Shown: positions 7,264 through 15,266 of the stretch, piece after piece | Layout of the letters: every line of letters begins with the position of its first letter | Position numbering within the stretch: the first letter of the stretch is position 1 | Origin: Lachnospiraceae bacterium | GTDB lineage: Bacteria > Bacillota > Clostridia > Lachnospirales > Lachnospiraceae | Length of the DNA: 58,848 nucleotides | Direction: 5' to 3' | Assembly: GCA_009774175.1 (NCBI GenBank) | Contig: VSNG01000024.1 | Coordinates: 1-58,848, forward strand | The notes under the pieces: generated by a model | Database searches by the model: none | Seen by the model: the letters and a program-made list of their open reading frames with translations, nothing else | What the model was told of the DNA's origin: nothing | Position numbers and translations under genes: made by a program

Positions 7264-8292
7264 TTACTCATATTCTGCAATATCGTAAATCAACTTTTCA
7301 GAAGCCTCCCAGCCCAGACAGGGATCGGTGATGGATTTTCCGTAGATGCCCTCGCCGATTTTCTGGCAGCCTTCCTCGATGTAGCTTTCTATCATAACGC
7401 CCTTGACCATCCGATGAATGTCGCTGTTTAACTTCCTGCTGTGCATCACTTCCTTGACGATACGGATCTGCTGCGCATACTCCTTGTTGGAGTTGTTATG
7501 GTTTGCGTCGATGACGCAGGCAGGGTTTAACAGATCGTAGTCCTGATACAGGGTAAAGAGGGTGTTTAAGTCCTCATAATGGTAGTTTGGAAGGCTTCTG
7601 CCATGTTTGTTTACGGAACCACGCAGAACGGCGTGCGCCAGAGGGTTGCCGCCGGTGCTGACCTCATATCCCCTGTAAGTGAAATCGTGGGAATGCTGTG
7701 CCGCATAGATGGAGTTGAGCATGACGGAAAGGGTGCCGCTGGTAGGATTCTTCATACCGGCGGGTACGTCGAAGCCGCTGACGGTCATGCGGTGCTGCTG
7801 GTCTTCCACGGAGCGGGCGCCGATGGCTACGTAGGAGAGAATGTCCTCCACATAGCCCCAGTTGTCGGGATAAAGCATTTCATCAGCCGCGGTAAGGCCG
7901 GTTTCCTCAATGGCCCGTATATGCATTTTGCGCATGGCGATCAGGCCGCCTGTAAAGTTCGGTTTCTTTTCGGGATCGGGCTGGCTGACAATTCCCTTGT
8001 AGCCTTCCCCGGTGGTGCGGGGCTTGTTTGTATAAATGCGGGGAATCAGGATCAGCTTGTCCTTAACCTTTTCGTTGACCCGCGCAAGGCGGTTTACATA
8101 ATCACAGACAGCATCCTCATTGTCGGCGGAGCAAGGGCCGATGATAACAAGAAATTTACTGCTTTTGCCGGTAATCACATCACGAATCTGCGCGTCCCGT
8201 TCCTTTTTGATCTGCATCAGATGTTCCGGCATGGGGAACTGCGCAAGGATTTCGTCAGGTGTCGGTAATTTTGCTACATAATGAAATGACAT
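7264..8292 (-). CDS. aroF: 3-deoxy-7-phosphoheptulonate synthase, class I
   Basis: A 342-residue class I (AroFGH-type) DAHP synthase, joining phosphoenolpyruvate and erythrose 4-phosphate in the first step of the shikimate pathway. Visible marks are LVIIGPCSADN (about 49-59), RIYTNKPRT, KNPTSG, GGNPLAH, VIDANHNNSNK and the C-terminal SITDPCLGW. These hold the metal-binding Cys, His, Glu and Asp residues of the family. The long open frame extends further upstream, but the start is set by GGAGAAAG immediately before the codon at 8290-8292. It has its own promoter inside the end of the upstream flippase gene. Which aromatic amino acid inhibits it cannot be read from the sequence; the gene symbol is generic. 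Confidence 0.9.
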   Translation of the reverse strand: MSFHYVAKLPTPDEILAQFPMPEHLMQIKKERDAQIRDVITGKSSKFLVIIGPCSADNEDAVCDYVNRLARVNEKVKDKLILIPRIYTNKPRTTGEGYKGIVSQPDPEKKPNFTGGLIAMRKMHIRAIEETGLTAADEMLYPDNWGYVEDILSYVAIGARSVEDQQHRMTVSGFDVPAGMKNPTSGTLSVMLNSIYAAQHSHDFTYRGYEVSTGGNPLAHAVLRGSVNKHGRSLPNYHYEDLNTLFTLYQDYDLLNPACVIDANHNNSNKEYAQQIRIVKEVMHSRKLNSDIHRMVKGVMIESYIEEGCQKIGEGIYGKSITDPCLGWEASEKLIYDIAEYE

Positions 8293-8359
8293 GTCTTTCT
8301 CCGTTCCGAAGGGCCGGCTGAGGCTCTTCTGTAAGGTTTCTGTTGGCAAAAACACATAT

Positions 8360-8388
8360 ATTATAGTATATTGAGTTAGGAATGGCAA
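8360..8388 (-). promoter_or_regulatory. SigA-like promoter of the DAHP synthase gene
   Basis: On the minus strand TTGCCA (8383-8388), a 17-base spacer and a perfect TATAAT (8360-8365). The -35 and spacer overlap the last codons of the upstream flippase gene. Confidence 0.75.
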
Positions 8389-9812
8389 GTGGTCTGCGCC
8401 TTTCGTGAGACGCAAAGCGCAGACACCGTGCATAACAGGGTCTGTAACATCTGGCTGGCAAGCATGCCCCATAGATAGCCCTGTATGCCGAAACGGGGAA
8501 TGGCAAAAAAGACAAACAGCAGGCGCAGAAGCAGGCTTATCACGCTGAACAGAAAGGTCTGGATCGTCTTGCCGATGCCGTTTAAAATGCTGTTTAGCAT
8601 GCTGGCAATGTACATAAAGGGGCACAGGAAGCTGAGCGTCAGGATGAAGCTGCCCGCAAGCTCAGAGCCATAGAGCAGGCGTCCGGCCGTTCTTCCGAAC
8701 AGCAGAAACATGGCGGTGCAGGCAAAGCCCAGAAGGAGGCAGCTTCGGATGGAAGTCAGAATGGCCCGCTTTACCGCCGCCTGGTTGCCGTTTGCATCCG
8801 CTTCGGAGACGATGGGCAGAAGCAGGACGGAAATGGAATTGGTGATGGCGGAGGGAAACAGGATGAGAGGCAGGCTCATGCCGGTCAGTACGCCGTAAAC
8901 GCCAAGCGCGTCGGCGTTGTCCAGTCCGTATGCCATAAGGCGGTTCGGAATATAGATGGCTTCCACGCTTTGCAGCAGATTCAGGATCAGACGGTTGGCG
9001 GAGAGGGGCACGGCCAGCCGTAAAAGCTGTCCCGTGATGCGCCGGTATACAGAGATCACAGCGGATAATGGCAGGGAGGCCTGACGGCGGGCGTTTCCGG
9101 ATACGGGGGTCGGCCTGTGTTGGTGAAAAAAGGAGCGGCCGGCGGATTTACTGTTTGGAAACACATGATGGGCCCTGGCCAGAATTGCAACCACGGATAC
9201 GATCATGGAAGCGCTCTCACCGATTACAAGACCTGTTACGGCAAAGCTGATCGTAGGTACAAAACCGTGCTTTCTGCACACAAAATAGATCAGATAGACG
9301 CTTCCCACGCGGCAGACCTGTTCCGCCAGCTGGGAGAAGGCGGGGATGGCAGTCTTGCGTATGCCGTAAAAATAACCGTTGATGCAGGAGTGTACGCTTG
9401 CCATGGGAATGGAGAGGGCAATGATGCGAAGCAGCGGCGCGGTACGCTCCTCCAAAAGAAACGTCACGGCGATCTGATCTGCGTACAGATAGATTGTCAG
9501 GGCGCAGGCGATGGAAAGCGCCATGGCCAGCAGAAAACCGGCCCAGAGTGTGCGGAAGGAATTTTTATAGTCCCGCGTGCTTGTTTCATTTGCCACATAT
9601 TTGGAAATGGCAGTCTGAATGCCGGACACCGTGAGGGAGAAGGAAAGAGCAAGCACCGGGGAAATGAGCTGATAGATGCCCATGCCTTCCGCGCCGAAAA
9701 CATTGGAAAGAAAGATACGATAAAAAAAGCCGATAAAGCGGCTGACTAATCCGGTTAAAGTAAGGATGGCAGTTCCGGTAATCAGGGGATGAGTCCATTT
9801 TTTGAATGTCAT
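8376..9812 (-). CDS. SpoVB/MurJ-like polysaccharide flippase family protein
   Basis: A 478-residue membrane protein with roughly 12-14 hydrophobic segments. It opens with LITGTAILTLTGLVSRFIGF, followed by FGAEGMGIYQL, a segment characteristic of the SpoVB branch of the MOP flippase superfamily. Such proteins move lipid-linked cell wall or spore cortex precursors across the membrane. The middle (around residues 210-250) has a less conserved, polar loop. GGTGATTT precedes the start at 9810-9812. It could be a true SpoVB or one of the paralogues that Clostridia carry; the sequence does not decide. Confidence 0.8.
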   Translation of the reverse strand: MTFKKWTHPLITGTAILTLTGLVSRFIGFFYRIFLSNVFGAEGMGIYQLISPVLALSFSLTVSGIQTAISKYVANETSTRDYKNSFRTLWAGFLLAMALSIACALTIYLYADQIAVTFLLEERTAPLLRIIALSIPMASVHSCINGYFYGIRKTAIPAFSQLAEQVCRVGSVYLIYFVCRKHGFVPTISFAVTGLVIGESASMIVSVVAILARAHHVFPNSKSAGRSFFHQHRPTPVSGNARRQASLPLSAVISVYRRITGQLLRLAVPLSANRLILNLLQSVEAIYIPNRLMAYGLDNADALGVYGVLTGMSLPLILFPSAITNSISVLLLPIVSEADANGNQAAVKRAILTSIRSCLLLGFACTAMFLLFGRTAGRLLYGSELAGSFILTLSFLCPFMYIASMLNSILNGIGKTIQTFLFSVISLLLRLLFVFFAIPRFGIQGYLWGMLASQMLQTLLCTVSALCVSRKAQTTCHS

Positions 9813-9923
9813 AAATCACCGTTATTGTGTGGGATATGATTCATGTTTATGCGGGAAAAGAAGAGGATAGAATTTTTCAATGGATATAATGCGGGTGGAA
9901 AGCACGTTGAAAGGATATGCGTG

Positions 9924-10188
9924 ATGAGTGAGAATAAAAAAAGGCCGCCTGCATCGGGAGCGGCAGCAGGGCTGGTTTTGTCTGGGTACGGAAGAGAATC
10001 CCTTATGCGGCGCCTTTGACGGGGACGGGCACAGGATACAGGGGAGATTTCCCATGATGGATTCGGTAACGCCCAGAGCCATGTTTCATATGGAGGAGTC
10101 GGCGGTCATAGAAAATATGGAGCTCTGTAACGATCTGAGTCCGGGAGAAATAAGAATTGCGGTTAAGGGCGGTCTGATGTCAGCATGA
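9924..10188 (+). pseudogene. Remnant of a GLUG/beta-helix-type surface protein
   Basis: The frame from GTG 9928 encodes CGAFDGDGHRIQG and then AMFHMEESAVIENMEL. This is the pattern (FDGxGHTIxG ... LFxxxxxAxIxNL) seen in GLUG/right-handed beta-helix repeats of secreted bacterial proteins. The part before it makes no sense as an N-terminus: there is no signal peptide, and the good-looking start ATG 9924 is in a different frame that ends soon. The frame stops at 10188. I read it as an internal piece of a decayed gene. Confidence 0.4.
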
Positions 10189-10349
10189 CCTTCCTACCGG
10201 ACATGTTTGGGAAAGACAGGAAGTCTGCCGATGCGGAAAAATACATGCAGGGTATGCAGGAAGCGCTTTGTACGCTGGCCGGAACCGCATATGAGGAAGC
10301 GATTCGGGATAAACGATATCCTGATTTGAATTACTGGCCGAAGGGATAG
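10185..10349 (+). CDS. Short hypothetical ORF or gene fragment
   Basis: A 54-codon frame starting MTFLPDMFGKDRK and ending DLNYWPKG. It overlaps the end of the previous remnant and has no well-placed ribosome site. I do not recognise it. It may be the out-of-frame continuation of the same decayed gene. It ends 28 bases before mnmA. Confidence 0.25.
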   Translation: MTFLPDMFGKDRKSADAEKYMQGMQEALCTLAGTAYEEAIRDKRYPDLNYWPKG

Positions 10350-10377
10350 AACCGTTCAGGGAGGAGAGGAAACAGAA

Positions 10378-11454
10378 ATGGCAAAGAAAGTTGTGGTAGG
10401 GATGTCCGGGGGCGTGGATTCCTCCGTGGCGGCCCTTTTGTTAAAGAGACAGGGGTATGACGTGGTGGGAGTCACCATGCAGATCTGGCAGGAGGAAAAT
10501 CCGGCTGTGACGGCGGCACAGGGAGGGTGCTGTGGTTTTGACGCGGCGGAGGATGCAAGGCGGGTGGCGGATGTACTGGATATCCCCCATTACGTGATGA
10601 ACTTCCGAAAAGAGTTTCGGGAAAAGGTGATGGATTATTTTGTGTCGGAGTATCTGGCGGGCAGAACGCCCAATCCCTGTATTGCCTGCAACCGTTATGT
10701 GAAATGGGAGTCCCTGCTTCGCAGAAGCATGGAAATCGGGGCGGATTATATCGCTACCGGACATTACGCGGGGATTATAAGACTGAAAAACGGCAGATAT
10801 GCCGTCAGAAACGCAGTGACGACAAAAAAGGATCAGACCTATGCCCTGTACAGCCTGACCCAGGAGCAGCTGGCCCACACGTTGATGCCGGTGGGGGATT
10901 ATACCAAGGAGGAGATCAGGCAGATCGCCGAGGAGGCGGGACTTCCCGTGGCGCACAAGCCGGACAGTCAGGAGATCTGCTTCATTCCCGACAACGATTA
11001 CGCCGCCTTCATCGACAGGGAGGCGAAAGAACGCGTGCCAAAGCCTGGTAACTTTGTGACCACAGACGGGCAGGTGCTGGGCCGGCATCTGGGCATTACC
11101 CATTACACGGTGGGACAGCGAAAGGGCCTCAATCTGGCTATGGGACGACCCGTTTTTGTGAAGGAAATCAGGCCCGATACAAACCAGGTGGTGATTGGCG
11201 AGGCGGATGAGGTATTTGGCGGCTCTCTTGTCTGCGGGCATATTAATTATATGGGCATGGAAGACCTGAAAGAGCCGCGGGAGGCGCTTGCCAAGATACG
11301 CTATGGCCATACGGGCGAGAAATGCGTGATGGAGAGAATCGGGGAAGATCGGATTAAGTGCGTGTTTCAAAAGCCCGTCCGCGCCATTACGCCGGGGCAG
11401 GCGGTGGTCTTTTATGAGGACGGGTATGTGCTGGGCGGGGGAACCATCCTGTAA
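10378..11454 (+). CDS. mnmA: tRNA-specific 2-thiouridylase MnmA
   Basis: A 358-residue enzyme that adds sulfur to U34 of Lys, Glu and Gln tRNAs using ATP and a persulfide donor. The ATP pyrophosphatase loop SGGVDSSV is at residues 9-16. The nucleophile Cys is in NPCIACN (about 100) and the persulfide-receiving Cys in SQEICFIPD (about 200), with TVGQRKGL and the C-terminal beta-barrel following. All key residues are present. GGAGAGGAAAC precedes ATG 10378. The usual partner gene for a cysteine desulfurase is not next to it here; its neighbours are decayed genes. Confidence 0.93.
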   Translation: MAKKVVVGMSGGVDSSVAALLLKRQGYDVVGVTMQIWQEENPAVTAAQGGCCGFDAAEDARRVADVLDIPHYVMNFRKEFREKVMDYFVSEYLAGRTPNPCIACNRYVKWESLLRRSMEIGADYIATGHYAGIIRLKNGRYAVRNAVTTKKDQTYALYSLTQEQLAHTLMPVGDYTKEEIRQIAEEAGLPVAHKPDSQEICFIPDNDYAAFIDREAKERVPKPGNFVTTDGQVLGRHLGITHYTVGQRKGLNLAMGRPVFVKEIRPDTNQVVIGEADEVFGGSLVCGHINYMGMEDLKEPREALAKIRYGHTGEKCVMERIGEDRIKCVFQKPVRAITPGQAVVFYEDGYVLGGGTIL

Positions 11455-11555
11455 AGAAAAATCATTCTTTTTTCATTCTGGGATTGACTGTACAGTTACT
11501 GTATGGTTTATGCTGTGTTATACAGTAGAAAACGGAAAGAGAAAGGAGAATGATC

Positions 11556-12224
11556 ATGAAAAAGAAAGGTATGATAGCGGTCGGTGCAGCTGCTGTAGTT
11601 GGAATAGCAGGGATTTCTTTCGGGAAAAAGTTAAAAACGCTGTACACCTCGCTGAACAGCTTTAAGGATGAAAATCTGGCCCATACGTTTCAGCACACCC
11701 CTGAAATACAGCCCACCAGAAAAATAAGCAGGGGAAGCGATGTTTTTCAGTTTTTAAAGGAAGAAAACGCCGCATTGGCGGAAGGGTTTTCCTACGAGGG
11801 CGGTTTTTATCCGTGCGAAAAATTTATGCAGGCACCGAACTGGAAAACATACCTGTGCGAGCCTGCCTGAAAATGGCTTCCGGCATTGATTTTGATGAAG
11901 AAAAGGATATGAGCGGTTTTTCCGTGCGCACGCTCCTTGGCATCCCCGGCATGGATAAGGGACAGTCTGGATATGAGCGAAGAGTATGCGAAACCGGGAT
12001 CCAACCACGACGCGTACAATGCCATCGGCTACGGATACCAGTGGTGGATCCCGGAAGGGGAAGAGGGAGAGTTCATGGCAATCGGCGTCTATGGACAGTG
12101 GATTTACGTGCATCCGAAGAAGCAGGTGATTATCGTAAAGACGAGCGCCGATCCCAATTTCATGTCCAAAGGGTATGAATTAAAGCATGTGGAGTTTTTC
12201 CGCGCCATAGCTTCTGCCATATAA
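11556..12224 (+). pseudogene. Decayed serine beta-lactamase-family hydrolase
   Basis: Three pieces of one protein lie in order but in different frames. The N-terminal piece (11556-11870) starts with a hydrophobic anchor after MKKKGMIAVGAAAVVG and has HTFQHTPEIQPTRKI. A short middle piece (about 11850-11915) reads ENIPVRACLKMASGIDFDEE. The C-terminal piece (11937-12224) has YGYQWWIPEG and GVYGQWIYVHPKKQVIIV. These match the layout of PF00144 beta-lactamase/6-aminohexanoate-dimer hydrolase-like proteins. The central section with the SxxK nucleophile is missing and total length is far below the usual ~400 residues, so it should be inactive. AAAGGAGAA supports ATG 11556. Confidence 0.75.
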
Positions 12225-12236
12225 GGCAAAGGGGTC

Positions 12237-13958
12237 TCAGGCCTGTATTCTGGCGGCGGCCTGCTTCATTTTCACCTTGTCTTCGTACATGCGGTCGTCT
12301 GCAAGCTGATAAATTTTTTCTATATTATATTCCTTCGGCGTGCAGGAGGCATAGCCGAGAGCGATGGACAGGTGCAGATCGGGAATGTCCATGTTTTTCT
12401 GGTCAATGGCGGAATGAAACTCTCCTATCATGGAAGAGATATCAGAGGAATTGTGAGTTTCCGCAATGGCAATAAACTCGTCGCCGCCCATTCTGGCCAC
12501 GATGCCGTGAGGCCCGAAAGCCTTCTCTATCACTTCGGCGGCGCTTTTGATCAGAAGGTCGCCCCTTGCATGGCCGTAGGTGTCGTTGGTAACTTTCAGA
12601 TTGTTCAGGTCAAAGCAGAAAACGGTATAGGCCTGATTTTCCGTTTCCATAATGCGGTTCATGTATTCCATACAGTAGCGTCTGTTATGAATCTGAGTGA
12701 GTTCGTCAGTATAGGCGCTCCTGATCAGAAAGTTACGTTCCGTCTCCTGCATTAATTTCTGGGTTATATTGATATAGAAGGAGACCATCAGGATAAAAAT
12801 GAAAAGTACCAGTCCCAGGGAGGCGATGCCCTTGACGGGAAGAAACGTGACGCCGTGGTATCGGTTCAGATAGTAAAAGAGCAGATCGTAGAAAACGCAG
12901 GCCGAGAGCACAAGCATACCCACCAGAAAGAGCTTGTGGACAAGCTGGCGGCTGATGCGCAGATTCATAAATTCCACAATCATGAAATAAACCAGATGGC
13001 AGATAATCAATCCCTGCATATATTTTAAGGTGGCCGCACAGTGCACCAGATCCACGGCGTGAAGGCCGATCAAAACCGTGGTAAAGGCGATCTGCGCGAT
13101 AAGGAGTATACGGTACAGATGGTGCATAAAAGGCCGGTTCAGGGCAAGCACATCCTCGCGCATGTAAATCACAAGGGGGATGGGGGCCAGAAAGAGAGAT
13201 ATATATTCTAACAGGCTGATCATATAAAGGGGCATGGAAAAGATCAGCAGGACATTGTAATAACAAAGCGTCCAGAGGCCAATACAGATGGAAAACACGG
13301 AGATGCACAGAATGCGCAGATATTTGCCTGAAAATAGAAGGGCAAATACCGTGATACAGCAGGTGGCGAGTCCGAAAATTGTCAGGAAACAGCCAAGAAA
13401 CAGGGGCGCCCTGTTCTGGGTCAGGATAACGCGGTAAATGTTTTTCCATTCATAGATCTGTATGGGATCGAAGAGGGTAAAGGCGTTGTCTTCGCCAACG
13501 GTCATATTAAGCTTTAACGTCTTTTCCGCATAATTGTCCGGAAGCTCTACGGTGAGATAACCGCTGCCTATGGTTTTATGCCGGTTGAGTCTGTCCCAGC
13601 CGTACTGGTAAATCTGATCTGCGTCTATATACACTTTAACGGCTGTCTGTCTGACCGGCAGCAGAAGGGCGTTTCCAACGCAGTCAAGCCGTCCCGGGAA
13701 GGGACGCATCATGGTGATGATATCACCCTTGTTTACGATATCAAAGCGAAACGTATCCAGAGAGACGTTATGATAGGATGTGCTGTTGATGGTGATATCC
13801 CAGTTGTCATTCAGGGTAACGCATTCCGAGATGGCGGCATAGTCATTAGAGAACATGCGGTCAATGGCAGCTGTGGTGAAACAGATGCTGATGCATGCAT
13901 AGATGATAAAAAGCAGCTTCAAAACAGTTTTACGGGAAAATTTCTTCTTTTCCTGCAT
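12237..13958 (-). CDS. Membrane diguanylate cyclase (7TM sensor plus GGDEF)
   Basis: A 573-residue protein. It has one membrane segment near residues 12-30, an extracytoplasmic beta-rich region to about 185, then seven hydrophobic segments (about 190-400) like 7TMR-DISM receptors, and a C-terminal GGDEF domain with an intact ARMGGDEFIAIAE at about 490. It should make cyclic di-GMP from two GTP in response to an outside signal. No RxxD inhibitory site is visible in front of the GGDEF motif. I chose the start at 13956-13958 because GGAGGATC lies just upstream; the ATG 18 bases earlier lacks one. It starts 17 bases after the histidinol-phosphatase stop, suggesting an operon. Confidence 0.85.
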   Translation of the reverse strand: MQEKKKFSRKTVLKLLFIIYACISICFTTAAIDRMFSNDYAAISECVTLNDNWDITINSTSYHNVSLDTFRFDIVNKGDIITMMRPFPGRLDCVGNALLLPVRQTAVKVYIDADQIYQYGWDRLNRHKTIGSGYLTVELPDNYAEKTLKLNMTVGEDNAFTLFDPIQIYEWKNIYRVILTQNRAPLFLGCFLTIFGLATCCITVFALLFSGKYLRILCISVFSICIGLWTLCYYNVLLIFSMPLYMISLLEYISLFLAPIPLVIYMREDVLALNRPFMHHLYRILLIAQIAFTTVLIGLHAVDLVHCAATLKYMQGLIICHLVYFMIVEFMNLRISRQLVHKLFLVGMLVLSACVFYDLLFYYLNRYHGVTFLPVKGIASLGLVLFIFILMVSFYINITQKLMQETERNFLIRSAYTDELTQIHNRRYCMEYMNRIMETENQAYTVFCFDLNNLKVTNDTYGHARGDLLIKSAAEVIEKAFGPHGIVARMGGDEFIAIAETHNSSDISSMIGEFHSAIDQKNMDIPDLHLSIALGYASCTPKEYNIEKIYQLADDRMYEDKVKMKQAAARIQA

Positions 13959-13975
13959 GGCGTGATCCTCCGGCA

Positions 13976-14794
13976 TTATATTGCATGGTATATAGGTTTT
14001 CTTTTTTTGTAGGTGGCGTAATAGCCGAAACCGCATTCTTTCAGAATTTCACAGGCCTGTCCAAAGGCGTGGGCGATCTGGCCGGGAGCGTGGGCATCAC
14101 TTCCGACGGTGACAATCTCGCCGCCAAGTTCCCGGTAGCGTTTCAAAACGGCGGCGCAGGGGTTGGGTTCCCGGAGACCCTTTGCCAGCCCGGCTGTGTT
14201 CAGCTCGATGCCCTTTTTCATATCTACTATCCTTTTTAATATTTCGTCGAACACTTCCTGATACATTTTGTAGGAATATCCCTCGTCCTTTTTCGGGCCG
14301 TAGCGCACCACGTAGTCCAGATGGCCGTAAACGTCAAAATCACTGTAAACGCTCAGGTTTTCCAGAATGGATTCGAAATACTCCCGGTAAGCGTCTTCCT
14401 GAGAACGGTTCTCATAAAAGGAAGGATAATACGGGTCTTTTCCGTGGCATAAATGAGAGGAGCCGATGATAAAGTCATAGTCGTGTGCTTTTGCAAAAGC
14501 TCTGTTTCGCTGCGCCAGATGAGGCTGTAAACCGATTTCTGCGCCGAAACGCAAATGGATGCGGCTCGTATATTTATCCCGCAGTTTCAGAAATTCGCAC
14601 AAAAAGGCATCGGGATTCAGCTCAAAAAATCCCTCCGGCTCGGAAGGGGATACGGGATAATCAAAATCGTTATGCTCCGTAAAACACATTTCGTTAAGCC
14701 CCAGCCCGATTCCTCTGAGAATCATTTCTTCCATGGGCGTGTCGGAATCTCCCGAAAAGGAAGTATGTAAATGAAAGTCTGCGGTGATGGCCAT
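13976..14794 (-). CDS. hisK: Histidinol-phosphatase, PHP family
   Basis: A 272-residue PHP-domain phosphoesterase. Metal-binding motifs in order: DFHLHTSFSGD (6-16), TEHNDFD (about 38), GAEIG, GSSHL (about 110), GHLDYV (about 156) and VGSDAH (about 235). The order and length fit HisK/HisJ-type histidinol-phosphatases, which remove phosphate from L-histidinol phosphate in histidine synthesis. No other his gene is in the window, so the assignment to histidine synthesis relies on family resemblance. AAAGGAG lies well placed before the start at 14792-14794. It leads a two-gene unit with the diguanylate cyclase. Confidence 0.85.
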   Translation of the reverse strand: MAITADFHLHTSFSGDSDTPMEEMILRGIGLGLNEMCFTEHNDFDYPVSPSEPEGFFELNPDAFLCEFLKLRDKYTSRIHLRFGAEIGLQPHLAQRNRAFAKAHDYDFIIGSSHLCHGKDPYYPSFYENRSQEDAYREYFESILENLSVYSDFDVYGHLDYVVRYGPKKDEGYSYKMYQEVFDEILKRIVDMKKGIELNTAGLAKGLREPNPCAAVLKRYRELGGEIVTVGSDAHAPGQIAHAFGQACEILKECGFGYYATYKKRKPIYHAI

Positions 14795-14831
14795 GGAAAC
14801 TCCTTTGCTGATAATGCTTTATTATAATTTC

Positions 14832-14860
14832 AGTATAGTTGAAATGGGACGCAAATACAA
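14832..14860 (-). promoter_or_regulatory. SigA-like promoter of hisK
   Basis: On the minus strand TTGTAT (14855-14860), a 17-base spacer and TATACT (14832-14837), about 40 bases before the start codon. Confidence 0.5.
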
Positions 14861-14922
14861 ATGTTTTGTTATATTTGGTATGCTTTATGACATATTTTGA
14901 CGTATGATTTTGTCAGGCGTAT

Positions 14923-15099
14923 ATGATTTACATGTTCCGGTTTGAATCTTGGAACATTACGCCGTCACAGTACAGAGAATGGGGAGCGGATCTTTCTGTT
15001 GACGGGGACGGCGGCTTTATCGTAACGTTTTTCGGAAGGGAATTCGACTTCGGGTCGGATCCGAAGGTGGAATTTGGCGAGCTGCGGGATTGTTACTGA
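14923..15099 (+). CDS. Short hypothetical ORF (58 aa)
   Basis: An ATG-to-stop frame of 58 codons beginning MIYMFRFESWNITPSQYREW and ending ELRDCY. Its amino acid make-up looks protein-like (aromatic and acidic, no obvious shadow bias), but there is only a poor ribosome site (AGGCG). It lies between the divergent hisK promoter and the gap promoter region. It could be a real small protein or the tail of a lost gene. No function recognised. Confidence 0.3.
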   Translation: MIYMFRFESWNITPSQYREWGADLSVDGDGGFIVTFFGREFDFGSDPKVEFGELRDCY

Positions 15100-15176
15100 G
15101 ATATTCTGCGATATTTTCCCAAATATTTTTTATTTACGTCTTGAATTTTTGGGACAAATTGGGTAAAATAAAATCG

Positions 15177-15194
15177 TTGACAAAATTTTGTCAA
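15177..15194. promoter_or_regulatory. Perfect 18-bp palindrome upstream of gap
   Basis: TTGACAAAATTTTGTCAA is a perfect inverted repeat in the gap promoter region, 73 bases before the ATG. The promoter is ambiguous: either TTATCC/TATTAT just downstream of the palindrome, or TTGATT/TAAAGT. The palindrome most likely binds a dimeric regulator. Its TTG...CAA ends recall redox-sensing Rex sites, but this is only a suggestion. Confidence 0.5.
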
Positions 15195-15266
15195 TCTTAT
15201 CCAGTTTGATTGGCAGAATTATTATAGCTAAAGTTATAAAAAATCAATATTTAGGAGGAACAGAAA

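Noticed and set aside
7579..8268. A 229-codon plus-strand frame opposite DAHP synthase
   Set aside because: Antisense of a gene with complete catalytic motifs; no ribosome site.
8293..8352. Possible T-box or tryptophan-type leader before DAHP synthase
   Set aside because: The leader is only about 60 bases and contains no T-box sequence, leader peptide or terminator pair.
11480..11530. A regulatory palindrome around CTGTACAG before the beta-lactamase remnant
   Set aside because: The arms are short and the spacing to a possible TTGACT promoter is poor; not enough to call a site.
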